Below are positions 1 through 7,415 of a stretch of DNA of 64,000 nucleotides, piece after piece. The DNA comes from Bin87 sp965261925 (lineage in GTDB: Bacteria; Chloroflexota; Dehalococcoidia; Lucifugimonadales; UBA3495), in NCBI GenBank assembly GCA_965261925.1, contig OZ253486.1:1550001-1614000 (forward strand), given 5' to 3'. How positions within the stretch are numbered: position 1 is the stretch's first letter; each line of letters begins with the position of its first letter. The notes under the pieces are model-generated. The model was not told the origin of the DNA, searched no databases, and saw only the letters and a list, made by a program, of their open reading frames with translations. The translations under genes were made by a program, and so were the position numbers.

Positions 1-975
1 GTACAACCCGCCCTGCACGTTGTCGCCCACCACGAAGGCGACGCCGCCGCTGCCGTGGTCGGTGCCGGAGCCGTTGTCGTGCACGCGGCGCCCAAACTCG
101 GTGAAGACCAGCAGCGTTACATTGTCGCTGGCTTCATGCTCACGCAGGTCGTCCATGAAGTCGGCGATGGCGTTGGAGGTGTTGCTCCAAAGACTGGCGT
201 GCGCTGCCAACTCGCCGGCGTGGGTGTCGAAGCTGTTGTACGGAGCGGTCGTGTAGAGGACGCGCGTGCCGAACCCGGCCAGGTGCACCTGGGCGATGTT
301 CTTCATATACTGCGCGACCACGTCTTGGCCGTACTCCACGCTGGAACTGTACGTCTCCGGAGCGGTGCTGAGGATGTCCGCGCCCTTGAGCGCGTCCGTG
401 CCCGTCTGCGACAGGTAGTCCACCACCGAGCTTCGACCTAGCGTCGGCGAGTACATCTTGGAGAAGATGTCCAGTGCCTCGGTGCGCTGGTCCTCGGCCT
501 CGATGCCGGTTAGCACGCCGTAGGTGGCAAGGTTCCCAACCGAGGCTACCGGCACTCCGGGGGCGGCCAGAGCCCGCGGCAACCCGCGACCGAAGTTCAC
601 GCCCGTAAGCACGTTTTCCTTGTTGGGGTCAAGATCGCGAATGGTGCGGCCCAGCCAGCCTTCGGTGCCCTGCTTGTCGGGCTCGCAGGTGTGCCAGATG
701 TCCATGCTGCGGAAGTGGCTGCGGTTGGGATTGGCATATCCCACGCCCTGGATGACGGCAACCTTGCCCTCGTCGTACAGCCTCTTGAGCGGGCCCATGT
801 TGGGGTTGAGCCCGACGAACCCATCCAGGTCCAGGGCCTGACCCTCCGGCACGCGGACGGACGGCCGATTGTCATAATACAGCGGGTCCCCGTGCGGCAC
901 CAGCGTGTTCAACGCGTCGTTGCCGCCGGAGAGCTGGAGCACCACCAGCACCGGATCTTTCTTCGTAGCGGTCAT
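1..975 (-). CDS. DUF1501 family protein (3' end outside window)
   Basis: The frame is open from an ATG at 975 to the window edge, so the C-terminus is missing. The start reads MTATKKDPVLVVLQLSGGND; the LQLSGGND-T-L-P segment, the NP(N)RSHF-SMDIW segment near residue 90 and the later LLVFTEFGRRVHDNGSGTDH block are typical of DUF1501 proteins, which belong to the alkaline-phosphatase/sulfatase-like fold. The molecular function is not established. No Tat or Sec signal is visible, although many family members have a Tat leader. It is the last gene of a minus-strand set DUF1800 - small membrane protein - DUF1501, the usual DUF1800/DUF1501 pairing of many bacteria, with a 54-base gap to its upstream neighbour. 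A GGAGA-type ribosome site precedes the ATG. Confidence 0.9.
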   Translation of the reverse strand, partial: MTATKKDPVLVVLQLSGGNDALNTLVPHGDPLYYDNRPSVRVPEGQALDLDGFVGLNPNMGPLKRLYDEGKVAVIQGVGYANPNRSHFRSMDIWHTCEPDKQGTEGWLGRTIRDLDPNKENVLTGVNFGRGLPRALAAPGVPVASVGNLATYGVLTGIEAEDQRTEALDIFSKMYSPTLGRSSVVDYLSQTGTDALKGADILSTAPETYSSSVEYGQDVVAQYMKNIAQVHLAGFGTRVLYTTAPYNSFDTHAGELAAHASLWSNTSNAIADFMDDLREHEASDNVTLLVFTEFGRRVHDNGSGTDHGSGGVAFVVGDNVQGGLY

Positions 976-1029
976 TGTGTTTCTCCTTGTTGCGTTGGAG
1001 ATAATGGATGAGGGTGGAACAAATGTCGT

Positions 1030-1479
1030 TTAGTCGGTCGAGGTCGCCCTGGACGCGGGTTCCGGTTCAGTGAAGGGCATACCCTGCTCTTCCGCTTCCT
1101 TGCGCCTCTGATTCCATTCCGACCAACGTCGGTTCGCAGATGCTTCGCCTTCCGCACGGCCCTGCTCGCGGGCTTTGCGCTCTCTGCGTTCGGACCAAAT
1201 TGCGCCGATAACCACTCTGCTTACCTCTGTAATGATGGGTGATGCGATGAGGGCTGCCGCACCGGCTCGTATCAATTCACCGGTGACGACGTACTGGAGG
1301 GCCATCCACCCCGTGATTTCTTTCGCGTTTAGTTGTACCAGCGTATTGGAAACTGCGAGATAGACGGTGATTACGGCGAATACGGCCAAATACCACGGCA
1401 TCGCCCTAGCGGGAATGCTGGGTATTCCAATCCGTGCGTTACGCTCTGGACCATCCCTCCGCGCTTCCTTGTTCCGCAT
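1030..1479 (-). CDS. Small two-segment membrane protein between DUF1800 and DUF1501
   Basis: This 149-residue protein has no family I recognise. A hydrophobic segment lies at about residues 28-51 (PWYLAVFAVITVYLAVSNTL) and a second at about 67-94, followed by a strongly charged, Arg/Glu-rich C-terminal tail (about 95-149) likely to be helical and cytoplasmic. The start ATG at 1479 is preceded by GGAG/AAGG. It lies 69 bases after the DUF1800 gene and 54 bases before DUF1501, all on the minus strand, so it is probably co-transcribed with them. Its place inside that pair suggests a membrane-anchoring or accessory role, but this is inference. Coding is supported by frame length and operon position only. 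Confidence 0.6.
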   Translation of the reverse strand: MRNKEARRDGPERNARIGIPSIPARAMPWYLAVFAVITVYLAVSNTLVQLNAKEITGWMALQYVVTGELIRAGAAALIASPIITEVSRVVIGAIWSERRERKAREQGRAEGEASANRRWSEWNQRRKEAEEQGMPFTEPEPASRATSTD

Positions 1480-1548
1480 CCTTCGCTCCGGTAGTCGGCT
1501 GCCCCAGCCGCCGGTCGGTGATCCGGGGCAGCCAAAACCAAACGACGG

Positions 1549-2955
1549 TTAGGCGAACTGGTACTCCTGAGTGCTCACTATCAGCTGCAGCGTCTGGGCC
1601 ACGGCGTCCGAGTATTCCGGTGTTCCCGGGGCCGGGTCGCCGTTATTGCCGGTGTAGGCAACCAGCTGATCCCGCGTTTCGGGGGCCAACTCATAAGCGC
1701 CCACCATCTCAAGACACCGGTCAACAACGCCCTCGGCGGTGTTCACCTGCTCTTCGCCCAGTCGCGCCACGATCTCGCGCACGCCGGGCAGGCTGGTGTT
1801 GCCCAACTGGTCTGCGGCAAAGTTGATCCGCTCCACCAGCGTGCCGGAGTCGATCCACTCGGCGCCGGTGTGCCAGCCCTCCACCGTGGGCGGGTTCATC
1901 AGGTCCTGCCCCATGTAGCGGATGGTGTTGGCCAGCGGGTTGAGGCCCAGCTTCGGCGACGTGAAGTCCTGCACCAGCCGCATCGTTCCGATCACCACCT
2001 CGGTCGGGCTCTTGACCTTCTCGAAGCGGGCGTTCTTAAAGAAATCGGAGTTGAACATGACCCGCAGCATCGCGGTCAGGTTGTAGCCCGAGTCGAAGTA
2101 CGTCTGCTCCAGCAGCGCGATCGCTTCCGGATCCCGCGGCGGCGTGTTCTGCCACGCCGGCACCTGCACTTCGTCGGCTACGAAGAAATTGTAGAGGTGG
2201 CGCGATACGAACCGGGCCGCTGACTGCTGCCGGGCGATGATCTCAACGATGTCGTCGCCGTTGAAGTTCCCGGTCTCGCCCAGGAACGTTTTCTCGTCGC
2301 CGTCGTGGTCGTAGGGGTTGTAAATGAAGTTGGACTCGTACCGCCCGTAGGGATAGCGGGGCACGGCGTTGGTGATGGTCCAGCCGGTGAAGGCCCGGGC
2401 CGCCTCCTTGACGTCATCCTCGGAGTAGTTGGCCTGGCCGTCCATGCCTACTCCCAGGGAGAACAGCTCCAGCAGCTCACGGCCCCAGTTCTCGTTGATC
2501 GCGCCCTTGTGGCTCATGCAGTTGTCCAGGTAGAACACCATGGCCGGGTCGCGGGACAGGCCCTTCAGCAGGACGTCGAAGCTGCCCATTCCCAGCTCAC
2601 GGAACATGTCCAGTTGCAACTGGATCTGCCGGCCATGCTCGCACTTGGAGTTTCCCGTGCAGAGGATCCCGTGCCAGAAGAGGGCCACCTTCTCCTGCAG
2701 CGGGCGCTTGGTGTTGATCATCCGGTAGGTGAGATACGCCTGGTTTACTTCCAGAGCGTTCATCTCTTTCCAGTCGACGAAGTGACGCTCCAGGATGTCC
2801 ATTTCCAGGTCAGGCTGCGAAATGGGGTTGAGCAGTTCTTCGACGGTGGCTTCGTAGCCTTGGGCGGCGCGCTGTTCCAGTTCGGCGTAAGAGGCGCCGA
2901 AACCGGCCCGACGCATCAGGTGCGCCATCTGGGCAATTTCCTGGTTGGTGGGCAT
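1549..2955 (-). CDS. DUF1800 domain-containing protein
   Basis: The 468-residue product begins MPTNQEIAQMAHLMRRAGFG, the family hallmark (HLLRRAGFG-like), followed by the region around WHGILCTGNSKCEH and the LLELFSLGVG...YSEDDVKEAARAFTGW motif near residues 165-195. The late PPTVEGWHTGAEWIDSG block is also typical. The family has no proven biochemical role; it is commonly encoded next to DUF1501 proteins, as here, and the two are thought to act together. The length is usual for short DUF1800 members and no signal peptide is seen. The ATG at 2955 follows GGAGG at good spacing. It is the first gene of a three-gene minus-strand operon, with about 200 bases of upstream noncoding sequence that probably carry the promoter. 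Confidence 0.92.
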   Translation of the reverse strand: MPTNQEIAQMAHLMRRAGFGASYAELEQRAAQGYEATVEELLNPISQPDLEMDILERHFVDWKEMNALEVNQAYLTYRMINTKRPLQEKVALFWHGILCTGNSKCEHGRQIQLQLDMFRELGMGSFDVLLKGLSRDPAMVFYLDNCMSHKGAINENWGRELLELFSLGVGMDGQANYSEDDVKEAARAFTGWTITNAVPRYPYGRYESNFIYNPYDHDGDEKTFLGETGNFNGDDIVEIIARQQSAARFVSRHLYNFFVADEVQVPAWQNTPPRDPEAIALLEQTYFDSGYNLTAMLRVMFNSDFFKNARFEKVKSPTEVVIGTMRLVQDFTSPKLGLNPLANTIRYMGQDLMNPPTVEGWHTGAEWIDSGTLVERINFAADQLGNTSLPGVREIVARLGEEQVNTAEGVVDRCLEMVGAYELAPETRDQLVAYTGNNGDPAPGTPEYSDAVAQTLQLIVSTQEYQFA

Positions 2956-3158
2956 GGCGTGTACCTCCTGGGTGACTTTACGGTTTCAACACTGGTAGAA
3001 GCGATTAACGGCGGTTACCGCACGTGCGACGCACGATCCAAGCGCGTACCAGATAACCTTTATCGGATGGCCGCATACTACTCGCCGGGCCGTTTGAGTG
3101 TCAAGAAAAAGCCCGGCCGGCGCGCCGTATCGAGCCGAAGATGGAACGATCGTGAGGA

Positions 3159-3974
3159 CTACGACAGTCCCGCTACCCGTCCGCTGACCCACTCCTGCGC
3201 TTCCGGCGGAAATGCCGGTTCCGGCGGAGGTTCGTCGTACCGCGCCACTTGGGCGTACCGCGCCGTGTGGTGCATGGCATTGATGATCGAGCCCAGGTCA
3301 ACTTCGGGGCCGACTTCGTCCTCCGGCAACAGTGGCAGGGCAAACTTGGGTATGGCTTGCTTTACCCAGAATGGGTACAGCAACGCGTCGGGACGTTCCC
3401 AACCACGACACACCAGGACGCGGTAGTCGCTGGCCGGCGGCGGCACCTCCAACGGCATCGGTTCCCAGCGCCGCAGCAGGTCGATCTCCACCAGGTTTGC
3501 TCCGCTGGCGACTATCACCTCACGCTTGCGGACATAGCGAAGCCGCTCCCGCCCCGGCGCTTTGTTGGTAGGCGACAGAACCTCAACGATGGTTACCAGT
3601 TCCCGGTCGGGCACGGTTTCCACCCGCAGCCAGGCAACCCGAATCTCCCGGGGCATCCGAACGCGCACGGCCCCGGCCTCTTCCGGCGGAGCGGCCACGG
3701 CGGTCGCAGCCTCCGCGGTTGCGGTTGGGTCCACCGGAGTGACCATCGGTTCCCTGGTAACCAGCGCGTCGGGCACCATCAGGTTCAAGCCCAGGGCAGA
3801 ACCGAATGGCTCTTGAACCTCAACACGCCGGTGCAGGGCGATACGGTAGTTGTCCGGCAGCTTCGGGCCCAACTCGGTCGCCAAAGCCGCAATCAAGCGG
3901 TCGTGAAAATCCGGCCAGATGTCCCGCCGTTCCAAATACGGATTCATCCCGGGGAATGGGTTGTCGTATTGCAT
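3159..3974 (-). CDS. DUF4058 family protein
   Basis: The N-terminus MQYDNPFPGMNPYLERRDIWPDFHDR is the signature start of DUF4058 proteins (FPGMDPYLE...W.DFH). The core continues with LPDNYRIALHRRVEV, VTIVEVLSPTNKAPG and LVEIDLLRRWEPMPLE (the SP.NK and L.EIDLLR blocks), which recall restriction-endonuclease-like folds, although the function is unknown. At 271 residues it is near full family length. A GTG lies one codon upstream (3977); I prefer the ATG at 3974. It stands alone on the minus strand, with noncoding sequence on the far side up to DUF1800. An Ala/Glu-rich stretch near residues 90-105 looks like a flexible insertion. Confidence 0.88.
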   Translation of the reverse strand: MQYDNPFPGMNPYLERRDIWPDFHDRLIAALATELGPKLPDNYRIALHRRVEVQEPFGSALGLNLMVPDALVTREPMVTPVDPTATAEAATAVAAPPEEAGAVRVRMPREIRVAWLRVETVPDRELVTIVEVLSPTNKAPGRERLRYVRKREVIVASGANLVEIDLLRRWEPMPLEVPPPASDYRVLVCRGWERPDALLYPFWVKQAIPKFALPLLPEDEVGPEVDLGSIINAMHHTARYAQVARYDEPPPEPAFPPEAQEWVSGRVAGLS

Positions 3975-4027
3975 CACAGCCGCTCACGCATCGGGAGAAC
4001 GTGGCCTCGCCGCCGCCGCGAGACTTG

Positions 4028-4453
4028 CTAGCCGCCCCGCCGCCGCTTGTGCTGCCTCAGGATGCAATCATCCATCACCACGCCCAGCCCGGCATCCTGC
4101 GCCCTCTGCGCCGCCGCCTGGTCTACCACCCCGTCCTGCATCCACACGTAGCGCGCTCCAATCGTGACAGCGTCATCCGTAACGGCCCCGGCAAACTCGC
4201 TGCGCCGGAACACGTCCACCAGGTCGATGGCCGCTCCCTCCGCCTGCGCCGCCGCTGATGCCGAAGCCAGGTCGTCGAAGGCCGGTTCGCCCAGCACGGT
4301 TGCTCCGTTCAGCGCCGGATTCACCGGAATGATCCGGTACCCCTGCGACTGCATGTACCTGGACACTCCGTGGCTGTCTCGCGCCGGATTGTCCGACAGG
4401 CCGACCACTGCAATGGTCTTCACGTTGTCGAGGATTTCGTCTATGAGGTCCAT
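4028..4453 (-). CDS. CoA-binding domain protein (YccU-like)
   Basis: This 141-residue single-domain Rossmann protein starts MDLIDEILDNVKTIAVVGLSDNPARDSHGVSRYM, the conserved VGLS.-P.R.S..V..YL motif of CoA_binding_2 proteins. The fold continues through GYRIIPVNPALNGATVLGEPAFDDL, IDLVDVFRRSEFAGAVTDDAV and a YVWMQDGVVDQAAAQRAQDAGLGVVMDDCILRQHKRRR end. The family binds coenzyme A in the cytoplasm; its physiological role is unclear. Length matches stand-alone members. It lies on the minus strand after the upstream cupin gene, separated by a 28-bp perfect palindrome. Confidence 0.9.
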   Translation of the reverse strand: MDLIDEILDNVKTIAVVGLSDNPARDSHGVSRYMQSQGYRIIPVNPALNGATVLGEPAFDDLASASAAAQAEGAAIDLVDVFRRSEFAGAVTDDAVTIGARYVWMQDGVVDQAAAQRAQDAGLGVVMDDCILRQHKRRRGG

Positions 4454-4469
4454 AATTTCGCCCTCGGAC

Positions 4470-4497
4470 GCAGGGGCGAATGATCATTCGCCCCTGC
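4470..4497. repeat. 28-bp perfect zero-loop palindrome
   Basis: The half-site GCAGGGGCGAATGA is followed directly by its exact reverse complement. It lies between the cupin gene (ends 4519, minus) and the CoA-binding gene (starts 4453). No T-tract follows on either strand, so it is not a classical terminator. A related GCAGGGG-stem hairpin is at 54487-54516, pointing to a dispersed palindromic repeat family. Confidence 0.75.
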
Positions 4498-4518
4498 CTG
4501 CTCCATTCGTTCGCCGAT

Positions 4519-4893
4519 TTACCGGCTGGCCGTGCTGTCACTAGCGGTGATGGTGATGTGCCCCATGTAACCGTTCGCCGACGCGCCGTGCCAGTGGTTC
4601 TCGCCGGCCTTCACCTGGACCACGTCGCCGACGCCCACGTGATGCTCCTCGGTCTCGTTGGCCACGATGCCGTTGCCCACCGTGATCACCAGTATCTGGT
4701 CGCTGCTGTGGCGATGCCAACCCGTCTGGGCTCCCGTCTGAAAGTTCACGACGCTGGCATTGAAAAAGTCACTCTCCCCCTCGGGAATGATCGGCTGACG
4801 GGTGCGGTGCACCTCGCCTCCGGTCCAGCCGGGTACCGGCTCGGCGGGTCCCAGCGGCACGTGCTCCACATTGGCTATTCGTACTACGCGCAT
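4519..4893 (-). CDS. Cupin-domain protein
   Basis: A 124-residue small beta-barrel protein. Cupin motif 1 is TGWHRHSSDQILVITVGNG at about residues 56-74; the two His are present, but the usual metal-binding Glu is replaced by Gln. Motif 2 is GDVVQVKAGENHWHGA, with its His present. Such cupins bind a metal or small ligand; the Glu-to-Gln change makes the metal role uncertain. The ATG at 4893 follows a GGAGG-like site (CACCAGGAGGCAAGACC context). It sits downstream of a toxin-antitoxin-like pair on the same strand. Confidence 0.85.
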   Translation of the reverse strand: MRVVRIANVEHVPLGPAEPVPGWTGGEVHRTRQPIIPEGESDFFNASVVNFQTGAQTGWHRHSSDQILVITVGNGIVANETEEHHVGVGDVVQVKAGENHWHGASANGYMGHITITASDSTASR

Positions 4894-4930
4894 GGTCTTG
4901 CCTCCTGGTGTTTTTTGTGTCGTTTTGGCG

Positions 4931-5149
4931 TCAGGCGGAAATGGGTTGCTGCAACTGTTCCAGCAACTCCACGTCAGTGTCGAACTCCAGATCTAGCAGC
5001 CCTCGCGCGATGCTGTGGGCTACGCGTCGATCTTCTTCGTCGCGGGTGGCTAGGAGTTCCCTCACTCCCTCGATGGTCAGGGTACGGTACTCCGGGTCGC
5101 GATTGATCCTTCGTCGCTCCCCGATTTTCCAGTCGATTGACCTCGGCAT
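4931..5149 (-). CDS. Putative antitoxin partner of the downstream-coordinate RelE/HigB-type toxin
   Basis: A 72-residue, mostly charged helical protein starting MPRSIDWKIGERRRINRDPEY. It starts 12 bases after the toxin stop on the same strand, the arrangement expected of a host-inhibition module with the toxin first. I see no XRE-type helix-turn-helix, which is the usual partner of this toxin class; residues 22-60 (TIEGVRELLATRDEEDRRVAHSIARG and on) could form two helices. The role is assigned only by position and size. It is followed by the cupin gene 37 bases later. Confidence 0.5.
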   Translation of the reverse strand: MPRSIDWKIGERRRINRDPEYRTLTIEGVRELLATRDEEDRRVAHSIARGLLDLEFDTDVELLEQLQQPISA

Positions 5150-5161
5150 GATTCAACCTCG

Positions 5162-5476
5162 TCACCGGTTTTGGTAGTCCTTCCACCGTTCGATGGCCCT
5201 GGCGATATCCTCGCGCTGGTCGCTTTTGTCTCCCCCGCCCAACAAGACGATTAACGTTCTGTTATCCCAGGCATAATAGATCCGGTACCCAGGTCCAAAA
5301 TGCGCTCGCCGTTCCAGCACCCCATCGCCTACACTTCGACTGTCCCCTGGGTTACCTTGCTCCATGCGATTGATGATGTGCTGGATACGCAGGCGTACGG
5401 GCGGAGAAAGGTCATCCATCCACTCATCAAATGGAATGTGGCCCCTGCGGTCCGCGTATGCGCGGATTTCCGGCAT
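5162..5476 (-). CDS. RelE/HigB-family toxin (phage Gp49-like)
   Basis: The 104-residue product matches the RelE/ParE-superfamily 'addiction module killer protein' pattern: an N-terminal IPFDEWMDDL segment, RLRIQHIINRMEQGNPGDSRSVGDGVLERRAHFGPGYRIYYAWDNRTLIVLLGGGDKSDQREDIARAIERW. The G-GYRIYY and LL-GGDKS-Q..DI..A blocks are conserved in this group. Such toxins act in the cytoplasm, in characterised members by cleaving mRNA on the ribosome. Length is typical. It is the first gene of a two-gene unit with the small partner at 4931-5149. Confidence 0.82.
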   Translation of the reverse strand: MPEIRAYADRRGHIPFDEWMDDLSPPVRLRIQHIINRMEQGNPGDSRSVGDGVLERRAHFGPGYRIYYAWDNRTLIVLLGGGDKSDQREDIARAIERWKDYQNR

Positions 5477-5579
5477 ATCACCATTCTAGCACCCGGTTCC
5501 CATCGTCACCGCCTCGGCGCTGTCACTTACGCGTAGGCGGAGCCGCGCTTACTGCAACTCCGCCGTTCTGTTCTCAGTT

Positions 5580-6482
5580 TTACTTCGCCGGCACCGGAAT
5601 TCCCGCGACCTTGATCGGCGTGCTGCCCACGGTGTTCCGGCTGGTGAAATAGAGCGTCTTCCAGTCGTCCCCGCCGAAGCACAGGTTCGTCGTCGCCGGC
5701 TGCCCGTGCACCACGATGCCCAGGGTCTCGCCGCCGGCATTCATGATGTGCAGACCGCCCGCGCCGCCGCAGTAGACGTTGCCCTCGGTGTCCACCTTCA
5801 TCCCGTCGGGCACCCCCTCCCGTTCGCCGCGCATGTCGGCAAACAGGCGTTGGGTGGCCAGCGACACCGTGCCGTCATCCTGCACGTCGAAGGCGCGGAT
5901 GATGCCACGGCGGGAGTCGTTGACGTACAGCACGGTTTCATCCGGATTGAAGGCCAGCCCGTTCGGCACCACGAAGTCAGCCACCAGCAGGGTCAGCGTC
6001 CCCAGGTCGGCCGACAGGCGGTACACGCCGGAGATGGTCTGCTCCCATTGCTCGCGCGGCCGGCGGAAGGTCCACGGATCGGTGAAGTAGATGCTCCCGT
6101 CGGACTTGACCACCACGTCGTTGGGCCGGTTCAACTGCCGACCCTGGAACTGGTTGGCCAGCACGGTGGTTGACCCGTCGGCCTCCAGCCGGCTGATCCG
6201 CCGCCCGTCGTGCTCCGCGGCGATCAGCCGGCCCTGCTGGTCGCGGGTCAGCCCGTTGTGCCGGTTCACCGGCTCGGCTTCCACGGTTACGCCAGAGCCG
6301 GGGGTGTAGCGCATGCGCCGGTTGTTGTGGATGTCGCTGAACAGCAGATACCCGCCGTCGCTCCACCACAGCGGTCCTTCGGCCGGCCCCTCGCCGCCAC
6401 CGAATCCGGAGCCGTGTTCTTCAATGGGTGCGTCACCGTCGATGATGGCATCCAGAGCGGAAGATAACTTTTCGATGGGCAT
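5580..6482 (-). CDS. SMP-30/gluconolactonase-family sugar lactonase
   Basis: A 300-residue six-bladed beta-propeller. The metal-ligand Glu is in GGEGPAEGPLWWSDGGYLLFSD near residues 25-45; the central Asn is in RPNDVVVKSDGSIYFTDPWTF; the late ligands are in VVPNGLAFNPDETVLYVNDSRRG. The family hydrolyses sugar lactones using a divalent metal. I chose the ATG at 6482 rather than an upstream in-frame ATG at 6521, because an AGGAGG lies seven bases before it; the extra 13 residues (PERTPDTSGGAT) would be unconserved. No signal peptide. It is a single minus-strand gene with no obvious sugar-pathway neighbours. Confidence 0.9.
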   Translation of the reverse strand: MPIEKLSSALDAIIDGDAPIEEHGSGFGGGEGPAEGPLWWSDGGYLLFSDIHNNRRMRYTPGSGVTVEAEPVNRHNGLTRDQQGRLIAAEHDGRRISRLEADGSTTVLANQFQGRQLNRPNDVVVKSDGSIYFTDPWTFRRPREQWEQTISGVYRLSADLGTLTLLVADFVVPNGLAFNPDETVLYVNDSRRGIIRAFDVQDDGTVSLATQRLFADMRGEREGVPDGMKVDTEGNVYCGGAGGLHIMNAGGETLGIVVHGQPATTNLCFGGDDWKTLYFTSRNTVGSTPIKVAGIPVPAK

Positions 6483-6596
6483 GGTTGCGCCTCCTGATGT
6501 GTCCGGCGTCCGTTCCGGCAAACCGGCGACGCCTGAGAGATTTTGGTGCGTGCTTAGGGTTTGACGAAGAGGTTTAGAACCGTCCGGCTTCCCGCG

Positions 6597-6983
6597 TTAT
6601 CTGTTGGACAGTTCCTCTGCGTCGCTGATGTACTGGGCCGTTTCCAGGATGCGTCTTTCGGTGTGCGGCCCGCACATCCCGTTGTAAAAGCAGGAACCGT
6701 GCAGGTAACTAATTCGGGTAAAATAACGTCCCACCAGGGTCTCGGCGTCACGAATTCGACTGGCTAGCTCGAGTAGTCCTTCGGTGGTCATGGCGGTCGT
6801 TTCGGGCTCCTCGCCGGTCAGGGCGAGGATGAGCGCGTCAGTGGCGCGCTTGGTGGCACACCAGGCCTTTTCGGCCGCGTCGCGAATATCGCCTTGGCGC
6901 AGACGTTCCAGGGCTTGGTCGTGGACTTCTCGCGCGTCTGTGAAAAGCGCGGCGACCCGATCCTGTGCTGGCGCTGTGGTCAC
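6597..6983 (-). CDS. Small helical protein, PaREP1/HEPN-like
   Basis: The 128-residue protein reads VHDQALERLRQGDIRDAAEKAWCATKRATDALILALTG at residues 20-57, the 'L..GD...A.EK.W.A...A..A' pattern of PaREP1-like and HEPN-like helical bundles. The C-terminal half has SRIRDAETLVGRYFTRISYLHGSCFYNG. No catalytic R-x4-6-H motif typical of HEPN RNases is evident. The function is unknown. It lies alone on the minus strand. Assignment to PaREP1 rests on my recall of the pattern and is tentative. Confidence 0.55.
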   Translation of the reverse strand: MTTAPAQDRVAALFTDAREVHDQALERLRQGDIRDAAEKAWCATKRATDALILALTGEEPETTAMTTEGLLELASRIRDAETLVGRYFTRISYLHGSCFYNGMCGPHTERRILETAQYISDAEELSNR

Positions 6984-7415
6984 GTGTTGGAACCCCCTGC
7001 TCGTCGGGGCCTATGTTACCAGTGTGGTGTGGGTTGTTGTATAGGGAGGCGTCGGGCCGGCCATTGCCTTCTACGGCTGGTGTCAGCTTGGCATAAAACC
7101 GGAGCCCTTTCGTCTGATCGCCGGCTGGGTATCGCGGCAATACGCGGACGCAAACATTCCCCGGGTCATTTCGCAGCGCCATTGTATGCGCGCCGAACGG
7201 GCCGCGCAAACGAACCGGCAAAGCGCTGCCGCACTCTCCAACCATCGGGCCCTGCCCAAGACCAACTCGCATGCGGAGAATCCCGCTCCCAACGATGTTG
7301 CGTGATTGACCGTCGCGATAAGATACTCCCAACCGCATACAGTAAAATACCGACCATTGCACACTATCCCGATTGAGACGGCGATAACGTCACACTTGTA
7401 TTCGGAGAGTATCTC
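6984..7415. other. No gene recognised (432 bp)
   Basis: Overlapping frames here are long only because of high GC and have no recognisable content. The stretch separates the minus-strand PaREP1-like gene from the plus-strand permease genes and probably holds both promoters. GGAGAG at about 7404 is the likely ribosome site for the TTG start at 7416. Confidence 0.5.
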
